In this document: positions 18,132 through 27,312 of the stretch, piece by piece
Numbering within the stretch: position 1 is the stretch's first letter
Layout of the letters: each line of letters opens with the position of its first letter
NCBI RefSeq assembly: GCF_034344865.1
Contig: NZ_CP133774.1
Span: 496,001-560,000 of the forward strand
From: Pseudomonas sp. 10S4
GTDB lineage: Bacteria > Pseudomonadota > Gammaproteobacteria > Pseudomonadales > Pseudomonadaceae
Length of the DNA stretch: 64,000 nucleotides
Direction of reading: 5' to 3'
Translations under genes and position numbers: made by a program
The notes under the pieces: model-generated
Seen by the model: only the letters and a program-made list of their open reading frames with translations
What the model was told of the DNA's origin: nothing
The model's database searches: none

Positions 18132-19499
18132 TCAGCGGATAAGTGCCACCTGCACCGGCAATACCACCATCGCCGCCAACCCACCCTTCGCCCGATTACG
18201 CAGCGTCAACTCTCCGCCATGCTCCAACACAATCGCTCGCGCCGCGGATAACCCCAATCCAACGCCGCCAGTGCTTTTATTGCGCGACCCTTCCAACCGA
18301 AAGAACGGCGCAAACACCTGTTCAAGGCTGGCTTCAGGAATACCCGGCCCACCATCCAGGACTTTGATCCGCACCTGCCCGGCATTCGAGCTCAGTTCAA
18401 CGGCCGGCTCGCTGCCGTACTTGATCGCGTTATCCAGCAGATTGGTCATCACCCGCTTAAGCCCCAACGGTCGACCGAAATACACCATCCGCTGCGGCCC
18501 GGCGAAACCAATATCAACGCCCTGATCCCGATAATCATCCAGCAAGGTTTGCAACAGTTCCGCCAGATCAAACGAGGTGGCCGGTTCGAGCCGGGCATCG
18601 TCGCGGAAGAACTCCAGCGCGGAGTTGATCATGTCCTGCATTTCATCCACGTCACGAAACAGCCGCTGTTGTTGCTCAGTGTCTTCAATGAATTCGCCAC
18701 GCAAGCGCATCCGCGTCAGGGGCGCGCGCAGGTCGTGAGAGATGGCGGCGAGCATTTGCGTGCGGTCGCGGATGAAGTGTTGCAACTGCGCCTGCATCGC
18801 ATTGAACGCGAGGATCGCCTGGCGGATTTCGTGGGGGCCAAGCGGCTCGATGGGCGGTGCGCGGAAGTCGGTGCCGAAGCGGCGGGCGCCTTCGGTGAAG
18901 CGTTGCAAAGGGGTCGCGAGGCGGCGGGTGGCGATCAGCGCGACGAGGGCGGTGGAGATCAGCACCAGCAGCAGGACGATCGAATAACGGGGCACATCGT
19001 CGAGCCCCCAACTGCGCGAGGGCGCGGAGAACATCAGCCATGACCCGTCCGGCAGTTCGATCAACAGCGCGTAGCGCGCGTCCGCCTGGTGCTCCGGCCA
19101 GTCGGCCGGCTGATAGACCTCGATCCGCCGACTGGCGGATTTAAGCAACGGCCGCAAAACCATCGAGCCGGTTTCAAACCTTGGATCTGCCACCGCAGGC
19201 AGATTGAGATCGTGCCGATCAAGGTGCCAACTGGCGGTGAAACCTTCATCGCTGACGGCTTGCGCCAATTGCTTGCGCAGTGGCACCGGGGCGGCGTCGA
19301 TGAGGCGGGTGATGGCCGCGATTTTTTCCAGCAAGCCGATTTCGGTCAGCGGCGGACGCGCCCACACACCCGCCAGTTGGATAAACAACCCGTTGAGCGC
19401 CAGCGAAATGAGCATGGCCAGGATAATCGTCAACGCGATCCAGCGCGCCACCGTGTCTTGCGGCCAGTTTCGGGCGCGCACCCGCTGCAGCCAGCTCAT
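18132..19499 (-). CDS. Sensor histidine kinase
   Basis: 455-residue membrane kinase: TM1 about residues 18-40, a periplasmic sensor domain, TM2 about 172-192, HAMP, HisKA with phosphoacceptor His in AAISHDLRAPLTRMR, and an HATPase domain with NLLDNAIKYG (N box), DGGPGIPEA and GGVGLGLSAARAI. Its ATG overlaps the response-regulator stop by four bases, so the pair is co-translated. Signal unknown; the neighbouring divergent MlaA-like lipoprotein hints at an envelope theme, an inference only. Confidence 0.88.
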   Translation of the reverse strand: MSWLQRVRARNWPQDTVARWIALTIILAMLISLALNGLFIQLAGVWARPPLTEIGLLEKIAAITRLIDAAPVPLRKQLAQAVSDEGFTASWHLDRHDLNLPAVADPRFETGSMVLRPLLKSASRRIEVYQPADWPEHQADARYALLIELPDGSWLMFSAPSRSWGLDDVPRYSIVLLLVLISTALVALIATRRLATPLQRFTEGARRFGTDFRAPPIEPLGPHEIRQAILAFNAMQAQLQHFIRDRTQMLAAISHDLRAPLTRMRLRGEFIEDTEQQQRLFRDVDEMQDMINSALEFFRDDARLEPATSFDLAELLQTLLDDYRDQGVDIGFAGPQRMVYFGRPLGLKRVMTNLLDNAIKYGSEPAVELSSNAGQVRIKVLDGGPGIPEASLEQVFAPFFRLEGSRNKSTGGVGLGLSAARAIVLEHGGELTLRNRAKGGLAAMVVLPVQVALIR

Positions 19500-20206
19500 C
19501 GCCGGGTCACGCTGGGCGTGAACAGGTAACCGCCATTGCGCACGGTGCGGATCATTGCCGGCCGCTTGGTATCGGATTCGAGCTTGCGCCGCAGGCGGCT
19601 GACCTGAACGTCGATGCTGCGATCAAACGCCTCGTGACTGTGCCCACGCGCCAGGTCCAGCAACTGCTCGCGGGTGAGGATGCGTTGCGGGTGTTCGACA
19701 AACACCAGCAGCAAGTCGAACTCTCCGGCCGACAGCGGGATCATCACGTTGTCCGGCGAGCGCAGTTCACGGCGTGTGACGTCCAGGTGCCAGTCGGCGA
19801 AATCGATCAGTGGCCGTGGCCGCTCTTGCAACACCGGGCGCCGCTCATCCACGCGGCGCAACACGGCGCGCACCCTGGCCAGCAGCTCGCGGGCGTCGAA
19901 GGGTTTGGTCAGATAATCATCGGCGCCGAGCTCGAGCCCTACCACCCGATCACTGAGTTCGCCCATGGCCGTCAGCATGATCACCGGCATGGCGTGGCGA
20001 ATGCGCAGTTGCTGGCACAGGATCAGCCCGCTGTCGCCCGGCAACATCACATCAAGAATGATCAGGTCCGGCGGCTGTCGCTCGATGGCCGCCCACAACG
20101 ACGCGCCGTCGGTGGCGACTTCGACGCTGTAGCCGTGTTGCACGAAGAATTTTTTCAGCAGATCGAGGACCTCAAGGTCGTCGTCCACAATTAAAAGGCT
20201 GTTCAC
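19496..20206 (-). CDS. OmpR-family response regulator
   Basis: 236 residues: receiver domain with acidic pocket DDD near residue 8, phosphoacceptor Asp in LIILDVMLPG (about 52) and the conserved Lys in DDYLTKPFD, then a winged-helix DNA-binding domain ending RTVRNGGYLFTP. First gene of the pair with the kinase at 18132. The 166-base gap to the divergent mlaA-like gene should contain both promoters. Confidence 0.9.
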   Translation of the reverse strand: MNSLLIVDDDLEVLDLLKKFFVQHGYSVEVATDGASLWAAIERQPPDLIILDVMLPGDSGLILCQQLRIRHAMPVIMLTAMGELSDRVVGLELGADDYLTKPFDARELLARVRAVLRRVDERRPVLQERPRPLIDFADWHLDVTRRELRSPDNVMIPLSAGEFDLLLVFVEHPQRILTREQLLDLARGHSHEAFDRSIDVQVSRLRRKLESDTKRPAMIRTVRNGGYLFTPSVTRR

Positions 20207-20372
20207 CGAAGGTCACTTAAGGGCCGAATGGAGCCGCCATCTAAAACCATTCACGGCAGCCCGTCATATATTTCAATCGTGCAATAAAGCGTCACCGGCG
20301 CAATAAACCAGACATCTTTGTGCAAGGCGTGGGGCTCAGCATCTCGGCGAATTCCTCCCGAGACTTGCATCC

Positions 20373-21161
20373 ATGTTGCCTTTCAAGTGTGCTCCCTGGC
20401 TGGCCCGCAACACCTCGATTGCCGTACTGGCCGCAGGGCTGTCGGGTTGCAGCAGCCAACCGCCGTCCACCACCGTGACCTGTGCCGAAATCAACTATTC
20501 GGTGTACGACCCGGCGGAACCGATCAATCGCGGCGTCTTCGCCTTCAACCGGGTGCTCGACGACTACGCACTGGCGCCGGTCGCTCGCGGCTACCGCTAC
20601 TCGCCGGATTTTTTCCAGGCAGGTGTGCATAACTTTGTAGCGAACTTTGGCGAGCCCAAGGTCTTTATCAATGACCTGCTGCAAGGCAACCCGATGCGCT
20701 CGGTCAATACCCTGGGGCGTTTCGCGCTCAACACCACCGTCGGAGTGGTGGGTTTGATCGACGTCTCCGGCATGGCCGGCATCCCGCGTCACAACGCGGA
20801 CTTCGGCCAGACCTTCGGCGTGTGGGGCATCGGCAATGGCCCGATCGTCGAACTGCCGTTGCTGGGCACCTCCAACAGCCGCGACGCGGCGGGACGTGTG
20901 CTGAGTTTTGTGGTCGACCCATTTGGCAGCAACAGCGATACCGTGGACACGCTCGCCACTCTCAACCTGGTCGGCGGCATCGTCGATGGTCGGGCCGAAG
21001 CGTTACCACTGACCGACAGCCTGCAAAAACTGCCGGATTACTACAGTGCCTTGCGCAATGTGGTTGCCGAGCATCGCGCCGCTTACGTGGCCGATGGCAA
21101 ACAAGGCTCGCCGCACACGAGCAAGCCACAATGCACGGGAGCACCCGCCGATGGCTTCTGA
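20373..21161 (+). CDS. MlaA/VacJ-family outer-membrane lipoprotein
   Basis: 262 residues with a lipoprotein signal (lipobox LSGC, Cys26) and the VacJ/MlaA core: YDPAEPINRGVFAFNRVLDD, NFVANFGEPKVFINDLLQGN, LGRFALNTTVGVVGLIDVSG. MlaA proteins remove misplaced phospholipid from the outer leaflet of the outer membrane. No mlaFEDCB genes are nearby, so this may be a paralogue of the main mlaA. The next small gene overlaps its end. Confidence 0.9.
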   Translation: MLPFKCAPWLARNTSIAVLAAGLSGCSSQPPSTTVTCAEINYSVYDPAEPINRGVFAFNRVLDDYALAPVARGYRYSPDFFQAGVHNFVANFGEPKVFINDLLQGNPMRSVNTLGRFALNTTVGVVGLIDVSGMAGIPRHNADFGQTFGVWGIGNGPIVELPLLGTSNSRDAAGRVLSFVVDPFGSNSDTVDTLATLNLVGGIVDGRAEALPLTDSLQKLPDYYSALRNVVAEHRAAYVADGKQGSPHTSKPQCTGAPADGF

Positions 21162-21414
21162 AAATAGAGGTTTGATTCTGCAGCAACGGCTGATCCGCCA
21201 CGACCCGGCCAATCTGCACTGCCGGGAAATCAACCTGCGCCTGTCAGCAGACTGCCGCCAGTTGGTGCTCAGCCGCTACACCGAGCATTACGGCCCGGCG
21301 CTGGTGCGCTGGATCGAACGCAGTCACACGGTGTCGGTGACCGACCTGTTTCGCTGGCTCGTGGCCAATGGCGAGGCGGACGTTATGAAAATTGGTACAC
21401 AGCCGCTGCCGTGA
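21151..21414 (+). CDS. Hypothetical protein overlapping mlaA-like gene
   Basis: 87 residues from ATG 21151, inside the last codons of the lipoprotein gene (11-base overlap). Basic, with many Arg and His and no membrane segment. Sequence LNLRLSADCRQLVLSRYTEH is in the middle third. The tight overlap supports co-translation. Family not recognised. Confidence 0.55.
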   Translation: MASENRGLILQQRLIRHDPANLHCREINLRLSADCRQLVLSRYTEHYGPALVRWIERSHTVSVTDLFRWLVANGEADVMKIGTQPLP

Positions 21415-21498
21415 TGGTTGGCATCCGGCCAGTTGCGATTCATTGACATCAGCTGCGCTATTATTCCGCGACTCTTTGTAGCCAGAACCCGGATATCC

Positions 21499-23394
21499 AT
21501 GTCTTTGCCGCTGCCTGACGCTCATCAATCCTTGCCCCCGGTGTTGGTCGGGCCGCTGTTACGGCGCCTGGAGCCTACGCGGCTGGTGCTGTGGTTGGTG
21601 GGGTCGCGAGCACTGTCGCTGACGTTGCGCCTGCAAGGTGTCGGCGACATTCGTCTGGACGCCGGGCAATGCGTGGTTGTCCCGGTTGGCACCCATGCTT
21701 TTGTGCACTTGATCGATGTGCCGCTGGACACCGCCCTGCCCTGCGACACCCTGATCAACTACGACCTGTTGATTGATAACAAGGGCATCGCCGACTGGGC
21801 ACCTCATCTGCGGTACGGTAACGCCGCGTCTCCAAACTTCGTGTTGCGCTCAACAATCGATCAACTGCTGCACGGTTCCTGCCGTAAGCCTCATCACCCG
21901 GCGGCGGACGGTTTGCTGTGTGTCGATCGTCTGTTGGCGGCTGAACATGTAGCGACAGAGCGCCCGGCCCTGTTGATGATGAGCGGCGACCAGGTCTACG
22001 CCGACGACGTCGCTGGGCCGATGCTGCGGGCCATTCATGCCTTGATCCAGCGGCTGGGGTTGTTCGACGAACACCTCGAAGGCGCCGTGGTCAGCGACAG
22101 CGCCAGGCTCTACGAGCACCCGGCCAGTTACTACCATCGTGCGGATTTGTTACCGGCGCTTGAGAGCAACGAAACCCTGCGCGAGCGATTTTTCGGCGGC
22201 GCCCGTAAGCCGATTTTCACCAGCAGCAGCGCCGACAATCACCTGGTGACCTTCGCCGAAGTCATCGCCATGTACCTGTTGGTCTGGTCGTCGACACCCT
22301 GGACGTTGATCGATCCGAAGCCGCCAGCACTGACGGCCGAAAGACTTGAACGTTATGCCCTTGAACAGACCCGTATCGACGCCTTCAAGGCTGGCCTGTG
22401 CGGCGTTGGCCGGGCGATGGCGCACCTGCCGTGCCTGATGATTTTCGATGACCACGATGTCACCGATGACTGGAATCTTTCCGCGCAATGGGAGGAAACG
22501 GCCTACGGGCATCCGTTCTCCAAGCGCATCATCGGGAACGCGCTACTCGCCTATCTGCTGTGCCAGGGTTGGGGCAACAATCCGGATGCGTTCGCAGGCG
22601 TGTTAGAGAAAACCCGTCTGTTGAGCAGCACCAGCCAATACCTCGACAGCGCCATCCAGGATGACCTGATCGACGAATTGCTGAGCTTCCAGAACTGGCA
22701 TTACGTGTTGCCGACCACTCCCGCCCTGGTGGTGCTGGATACTCGTACTCGGCGCTGGCGCAGCGAGATGAACCTCAAGCAACCCTCGGGTCTGCTGGAC
22801 TGGGAAGCCCTCAGCGAGTTGCAACAGGACCTGTTGGATCACCCATCGGCAATCATCGTTTCGCCAGCGCCGATCTTCGGCGTCAAACTGATCGAGACCG
22901 TACAAAAAGTGTTCAGTTGGTGCGGTTATCCTCTGCTGGTAGACGCCGAAAACTGGATGGCCCATCGCGGCGCGGCCCAGGTCATCCTGAACATTTTCCG
23001 ACACTCGCGCACACCCGGTAACTACGTGGTGCTGTCGGGTGATGTGCATTATTCCTTCGTCTACGAAGTCCTGATCCGACACCGCAAGGCCGGCCCGCGC
23101 ATCTGGCAGATCACCAGCAGCGGGATCAAAAACGAATTCCCGCGAGCCCTGCTCGAATGGTTCGACCGCCTCAACCGCTGGCTCTACTCGCCACGTTCGC
23201 CGCTTAACTGGTTGACCAAACGTCGACGCATGCGCATCGTCCCGCACATACCCGAACACGCTGAAGCGGGCGAGCGGTTATGGAACTCGGCGGGGATTGG
23301 CCAGGTGCTGTTTAATGAAAAAGGCCAGCCGCGGGAGATCTATCAGCACAATGCCGATGGTTCGCCGCGCACGCGCATGGTTGCGCCTGAATAG
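21499..23394 (+). CDS. PhoD-like metallophosphatase-domain protein
   Basis: 631 residues, no signal peptide seen. Metal-binding blocks of the PhoD-like phosphatase family are intact: MSGDQVYADD (Asp164), IFDDHDVTDDW near 315, and LSGDVHYSF near 515, followed by QITSSGIKN. The N-terminal 120 residues form a beta-rich domain. Cytoplasmic PhoD-like proteins of this type are common in Pseudomonas and their substrate is unknown. Start at ATG 21499 (MSLPLPDAHQ); the frame is open further upstream without a ribosome site. Confidence 0.85.
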   Translation: MSLPLPDAHQSLPPVLVGPLLRRLEPTRLVLWLVGSRALSLTLRLQGVGDIRLDAGQCVVVPVGTHAFVHLIDVPLDTALPCDTLINYDLLIDNKGIADWAPHLRYGNAASPNFVLRSTIDQLLHGSCRKPHHPAADGLLCVDRLLAAEHVATERPALLMMSGDQVYADDVAGPMLRAIHALIQRLGLFDEHLEGAVVSDSARLYEHPASYYHRADLLPALESNETLRERFFGGARKPIFTSSSADNHLVTFAEVIAMYLLVWSSTPWTLIDPKPPALTAERLERYALEQTRIDAFKAGLCGVGRAMAHLPCLMIFDDHDVTDDWNLSAQWEETAYGHPFSKRIIGNALLAYLLCQGWGNNPDAFAGVLEKTRLLSSTSQYLDSAIQDDLIDELLSFQNWHYVLPTTPALVVLDTRTRRWRSEMNLKQPSGLLDWEALSELQQDLLDHPSAIIVSPAPIFGVKLIETVQKVFSWCGYPLLVDAENWMAHRGAAQVILNIFRHSRTPGNYVVLSGDVHYSFVYEVLIRHRKAGPRIWQITSSGIKNEFPRALLEWFDRLNRWLYSPRSPLNWLTKRRRMRIVPHIPEHAEAGERLWNSAGIGQVLFNEKGQPREIYQHNADGSPRTRMVAPE

Positions 23395-23413
23395 CCGCCC
23401 ATAGGACCCCAGG

Positions 23414-24021
23414 CTATTTAGTGGCAGACGCCATCAATACGCCGAAACCAAAGAAAGTCATGCCGGACAGTTTTCCGGCAATCCTGGCGCCGCGCGCAGT
23501 GGAGAGCCAGCCACGCGCGCCATTGGCCATGAGTGCGTAACCGCTATGGACCAACACCACCAGCAGGCTGTAAGAAGACACCAACAAAAAGAACTGAGCG
23601 TAATAGTTTCCGGTCGGTTTGATGAACTGAGGAAACACCGCCAGAAAAAGAAGCCGGCCTTGGGGTTCAGTAATTGAATCGACAAGGCTTCGACAAACCG
23701 GCGCCATGGACGAGAGGACGTAACGCTGAGTTCGGGGATAAAACGCTGGGTTCGCCACATCTTGATCCCCAGGTACAACAGGTACAGCGCGCCCGCATAC
23801 TTCAACACTGTGAAAGCCGTTGCAGACGTCGCGAGAATCAGTCCTGCACCGCTGGCTGAAATCCCGGCAACGATAAACGCCCCCAAGGCGATACCACAAA
23901 TGCCCGGCAGCGAGCCCGCCCAGCCATGACGCAACGCATTGGAAATCGTCAACACCACACCGGGGCCGGGGCTTAGTACGGTTAACGTGGCAAGTATCAA
24001 AAACAGTCCGTAACTGGCCAT
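23414..24021 (-). pseudogene. LysE/RhtB-family amino-acid exporter, frame broken by one base
   Basis: Inner-membrane exporter. The first part (24021 to about 23650) reads MASYGLFLILATLTVLSPGP and ends LLNPKAGFFF, while the C-terminal part FLAVFPQFIKPTGNYYAQFF to MASATK is in another frame. Adding one base at about 23641-23650, beside a five-base run, restores the joint and the usual length of about 203 residues. It is divergent from a LysR gene that is also frameshifted. A genuine double loss of regulator and target, or two sequencing errors. Confidence 0.85.
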
Positions 24022-24125
24022 GCTTGGCTCCTGATCCGCAATCCTCTGAACGGCTGCAGATTGGCGGGACGAAACAAGCCTGACAAACGCTTTAATTGCG
24101 CCTCATATGTGACTAAATTAGACAC

Positions 24126-25042
24126 ATGATCGCCAACCTTCCCCCACTCAATGCCGTTCGCGCCTTTGCCGCCGCCGCTCGCCATGAGAGCTTCAGCCGC
24201 GCAGCCGAAGAACTGCATGTCAGCCACAGTGCCGTCAGCCGCCACGTCAAGTTGCTCGAAGAGCATTTGGGTGTGTTGTTGTTTGAACGCCGAACCCGGC
24301 AATCATTGCTGACGCCCGCCGGTCAGGCGTTCTACGAGCAAGTCAGCCTGGCGCTGGCTCAGATCGCCAATGCGGCGACGAACCTGAAAAATGCACGGGG
24401 GTGCGCAAGGTAAAAATCAATGTGCGCCCCTCCTTCGCGGTGCGCTGGCTGATCCCACGGTTGCCTGCGTTCATGGCGCTGCATCCCGATATTCAGCCTG
24501 AGGTTGTCACCAGCACCTTGTCCCCGGATCAGACCCGAGAACGCTTCGACGTGGTCATCCGGCGAGGTGAAACCGATTGGGCTAACAACATCCAGCCGCA
24601 GGTCCTTCTGGACGACGACATTATTCTGGTGGCGACCCCTTCACTGATTCAGAACACACCGCTGAACAGCCCTGGAGACCTGCTTGAGCACACGCTGTTG
24701 ACCGGCCGCACTCGCAGTCTGGACTGGCAGAACTGGGCCAGACACGCGGGCATTGCCATACGGCGCCATCAACCGGTGTTGAAGTTCGATCACATGCACC
24801 TGGTACTTCAAGCTGCCGTTGATGGGCTCGGCGTTGCGCTGTGCCCGACCTCTCTGTTGGGAAAGGACTTGGCCACCGGGCGCCTGATATGCCCTTTTCC
24901 CGAACTGCGGCTGCCATTGACCCGCTATTACTACGGCGTCTCACAGGACGCCGGGCGCGACGCGCAGGTCTTTATTGACTGGATGTTCTCCAGGATCCAA
25001 CAGGATGTCGCGGATAACGGCCCAAAATTGCCATTGCAGTAA
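24126..25042 (+). pseudogene. LysR-family regulator, frame broken by one base
   Basis: N-terminal helix-turn-helix ([20 protein letters not shown], then [20 protein letters not shown]) ends prematurely near 24413, and the substrate-binding domain ([20 protein letters not shown] onward) continues in another frame to 25042. One extra G in the G run at 24397-24401 would rejoin them into a normal regulator of about 305 residues of the GcvA-like group. Divergent from the LysE-type exporter, its probable target. Confidence 0.85.
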
Positions 25043-25074
25043 ACGGCTTTATGAGTAGGAACAAACATCACAGC

Positions 25075-25578
25075 ATGAACCTCACCCGAACCCTGATCAT
25101 CGGCAACTCTGGCTCAGGCAAAAGTTGGCTGGCCCAGCGACTGGCCGAACAGCAGCACGTGCAGTGGACTGATCTTGACTTGATTCACTGGGTTTCAGAC
25201 GAACACAGCATCGCCCGCCCTCGCGCCGAAGCCTTGGGCATGGCGCGAGTGGCTGCCAGTGAAGAGGCTTGGGTGATTGAGGGCGTTTACGGCTGGATCG
25301 TCAGCGAACTCCTGCCTCAAGCGACTGCGCTGATCTGGCTGAATCTGGAAGACGACGATTGCGTGGCCCGGATTCATCAACGAGAGGCGCAACGCGACGC
25401 CAACGACGCGTTGCTGATAGCGTTACTGGAATGGGCCGGCAGCTATCATAGTCGCGAAGGGTCCAGCGGATTTTCGGGCCATCTACGGCTGTACGAAGGG
25501 TTCGCCGGTTCGAAACTTCAACTGACGGGCCAGGCTGACATCACTGCGTTTATGAGTGCAATGCAACAACCCGACTGA
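25075..25578 (+). CDS. P-loop NTPase, adenylate-kinase-like
   Basis: 167 residues from ATG 25075 (MNLTRTLIIGNSGSGKSWLA); an earlier in-frame ATG at 25051 is possible. Walker A GNSGSGKS at residues 10-17, then TDLDLIHW, resembling FlaR/topology-modulation-type kinases. C-terminal residues lack clear motifs. Probably a small nucleotide-binding kinase of unknown substrate. Followed 22 bases later by a VOC protein and then a DedA protein. Confidence 0.75.
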   Translation: MNLTRTLIIGNSGSGKSWLAQRLAEQQHVQWTDLDLIHWVSDEHSIARPRAEALGMARVAASEEAWVIEGVYGWIVSELLPQATALIWLNLEDDDCVARIHQREAQRDANDALLIALLEWAGSYHSREGSSGFSGHLRLYEGFAGSKLQLTGQADITAFMSAMQQPD

Positions 25579-25600
25579 CCCCAATCACCCAAGGATGCGT

Positions 25601-26032
25601 ATGTTTGCACGAAGCAAGTTAGTCCCCGAGTTGATGGTCACCGAGCTCCATAAAAGCCTACACTTCTGGACCTCGCTGATCGGTTTCAACATCGCCTACG
25701 AACGCCCGGAAGCTGGCTTCGCCTACCTCGATCAAAGTGGCATTCAACTGATGCTTGAGCAATACGACCCAAACGAAGACCAATGGCTTTCCGGTCCGTT
25801 GGAAGCACCGTTGGGGCGCGGCATCAATTTTCAGATCACCGTCAATTCAGTCGAACCAATTCTCCAGCGGCTGGCCGAAGTTCAATGGCCGATGTTTCGT
25901 CCTTGCGCCGATGTCTGGTATCGCGCGGATGCGGTCGAAGTCGGCCAGCGTGAGTTTCTGGTTCAGGATCCGGACGGATACTTGGTCCGGTTGGTGGAAA
26001 GCCTTGGGGAACGACCATGTTTGAACACATAG
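25601..26032 (+). CDS. VOC-family (glyoxalase/bleomycin-resistance-like) protein
   Basis: 143 residues. The vicinal-oxygen-chelate pattern includes VPELMVTELHKSLHFWTSLI, YLDQSGIQLMLEQ, and the closing EFLVQDPDGYLVRLVE with its metal-ligand Glu near the end. ATG 25601 has AAGG six bases upstream; ATG 25595 is too close to it. Small cytoplasmic dimer of unknown substrate; bleomycin-binding-like members lack catalysis. Overlaps the DedA gene by 16 bases. Confidence 0.8.
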   Translation: MFARSKLVPELMVTELHKSLHFWTSLIGFNIAYERPEAGFAYLDQSGIQLMLEQYDPNEDQWLSGPLEAPLGRGINFQITVNSVEPILQRLAEVQWPMFRPCADVWYRADAVEVGQREFLVQDPDGYLVRLVESLGERPCLNT

Positions 26033-26601
26033 ATCTCCACTATCTGCTGGCCACTTACGGCTATTGGGCAGTGTTCTTCGGCTGTTTGCTGGAGGGCGAA
26101 ACCATCCTGATTCTGGGTGGCATGGCGGCTCATCAACACTTGCTGCACCTGTGGCCGGTGATTGGCTGGGCCAGCCTGGGCGGGATGTTGGGCGATCAGT
26201 TGCTGTTCTGGAGCGGACGTTATTTCGGCGGACGACTGTTGCCGCGCCTGAAGCGCCAACAAGCGTCGATTGATCGAGTGACAGGGTTGATCGCGCGTTA
26301 CCCGTCGACCTCGGTGTTTGCCGTGCGTTTTCTCTATGGCATGCGGCTGGTCGGGCCGATGGTCATTGGAGCCAGTGGCCTGTCGCCGTTGCGGTTCACG
26401 CTGTTGAATGCGGTGGGCGCCGTGGTCTGGGCCACCGTGTTCGCCAGCGCTGGATACTGGGCCGGCGAAGCGCTGCACAGTATGTTGGGCAATCTGAAAC
26501 CCTATCGCCTGCCGATTGCACTGGGGGTTGTGGTGTTGGCGATGGTGATTGCGCTGGTTCGGCATTGGCGCAAGAAGGTCAAAGAGCGTCGCGTTTTGTG
26601 A
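26017..26601 (+). CDS. DedA-family membrane protein
   Basis: 194 residues with the DedA signatures: FFGCLLEGETILILGGMAAH (conserved Glu), GDQLLFWSGRYFGGRLL, and FAVRFLYGMRLVGPMVIGAS (conserved Arg), plus a C-terminal helix and basic tail. DedA proteins are inner-membrane flippase-like transporters involved in lipid carrier recycling and membrane potential. Starts inside the end of the VOC gene. Confidence 0.9.
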   Translation: MFEHIDLHYLLATYGYWAVFFGCLLEGETILILGGMAAHQHLLHLWPVIGWASLGGMLGDQLLFWSGRYFGGRLLPRLKRQQASIDRVTGLIARYPSTSVFAVRFLYGMRLVGPMVIGASGLSPLRFTLLNAVGAVVWATVFASAGYWAGEALHSMLGNLKPYRLPIALGVVVLAMVIALVRHWRKKVKERRVL

Positions 26602-26798
26602 GTCGCTCCAAAGACATTAGGGGCGACCACATGACTATCGGAATGGGATTACAGCGGTTGCGGAAACGTCTCGAAGAACCTTCGGCGATACTCAGTACAA
26701 GCGTGGATGCATCGTCTGCGTAACGACCACTCGTAGGTATCGCCTTGTCATCCTGTACTCATTTTTGTACGTTCTTTGCATTGAGCGAGGACTACACC

Positions 26799-27053
26799 AT
26801 GCAAACAATCAACTACACCACCGCGCGTGCACATCTGGCCGAAACCATGGATCGGGTCAACGAAGACCGTGCGCCATTGTTGGTGACCCGGCAGAAGGGT
26901 GAACCCGTGGTGATGATGTCTTTGGCGGAGTACAACGCGCTAGAAGAGACCGCATATTTGCTCCGTTCCCCAGCCAATGCTGAACGCTTGATCAAATCGA
27001 TCAGCAACCTGCGGGCAGGGAAAACCAAAGCCAGGCAACTCATCGAAGAATGA
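26799..27053 (+). CDS. yefM: Antitoxin YefM (Phd/YefM family)
   Basis: 84 residues, start at ATG 26799 with GCGAGG upstream. N-terminal dimer/DNA-binding domain (INYTTARAHLAETMDRVNED, then PVVMMSLAEYNALEET) and a C-terminal toxin-binding tail. Overlaps yoeB by four bases (ATGA), the normal order for this type II toxin-antitoxin pair. Likely autoregulates its operon with the toxin. Confidence 0.93.
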   Translation: MQTINYTTARAHLAETMDRVNEDRAPLLVTRQKGEPVVMMSLAEYNALEETAYLLRSPANAERLIKSISNLRAGKTKARQLIEE

Positions 27054-27304
27054 ATATCGAGTCCACTCCTAAAGGTTGGGACGACTATCTGTGGTTCCAG
27101 CAAAACGATAAGGCCGGGCTCAAACGGATCAACTTGTTGATCAAAGCGATTCAGCGTGAGCCTTTCAACGGACCCGGTAAGCCGGAGCCTCTCAAACACA
27201 ATCTGAGTGGTTTCTGGTCCCGCCGGATTACAGCTGAGCATCGCTTGGTCTATGCGATTGACGATGACAGGGTTCAAATCGTGATGTGCAGATACCACTA
27301 CTGA
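27050..27304 (+). CDS. yoeB: Toxin YoeB (ribosome-dependent mRNA interferase)
   Basis: 84 residues of the RelE/YoeB fold: WDDYLWFQQNDKAGLKRINL, LKHNLSGFWSRRITAEHRLV (with catalytic Glu/Arg region), and the C-terminal CRYHY with catalytic His. Cleaves mRNA in the ribosomal A site when free of antitoxin. Complete and probably active; coupled to yefM. Confidence 0.94.
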   Translation: MNIESTPKGWDDYLWFQQNDKAGLKRINLLIKAIQREPFNGPGKPEPLKHNLSGFWSRRITAEHRLVYAIDDDRVQIVMCRYHY

Positions 27305-27312
27305 ATATAGAT

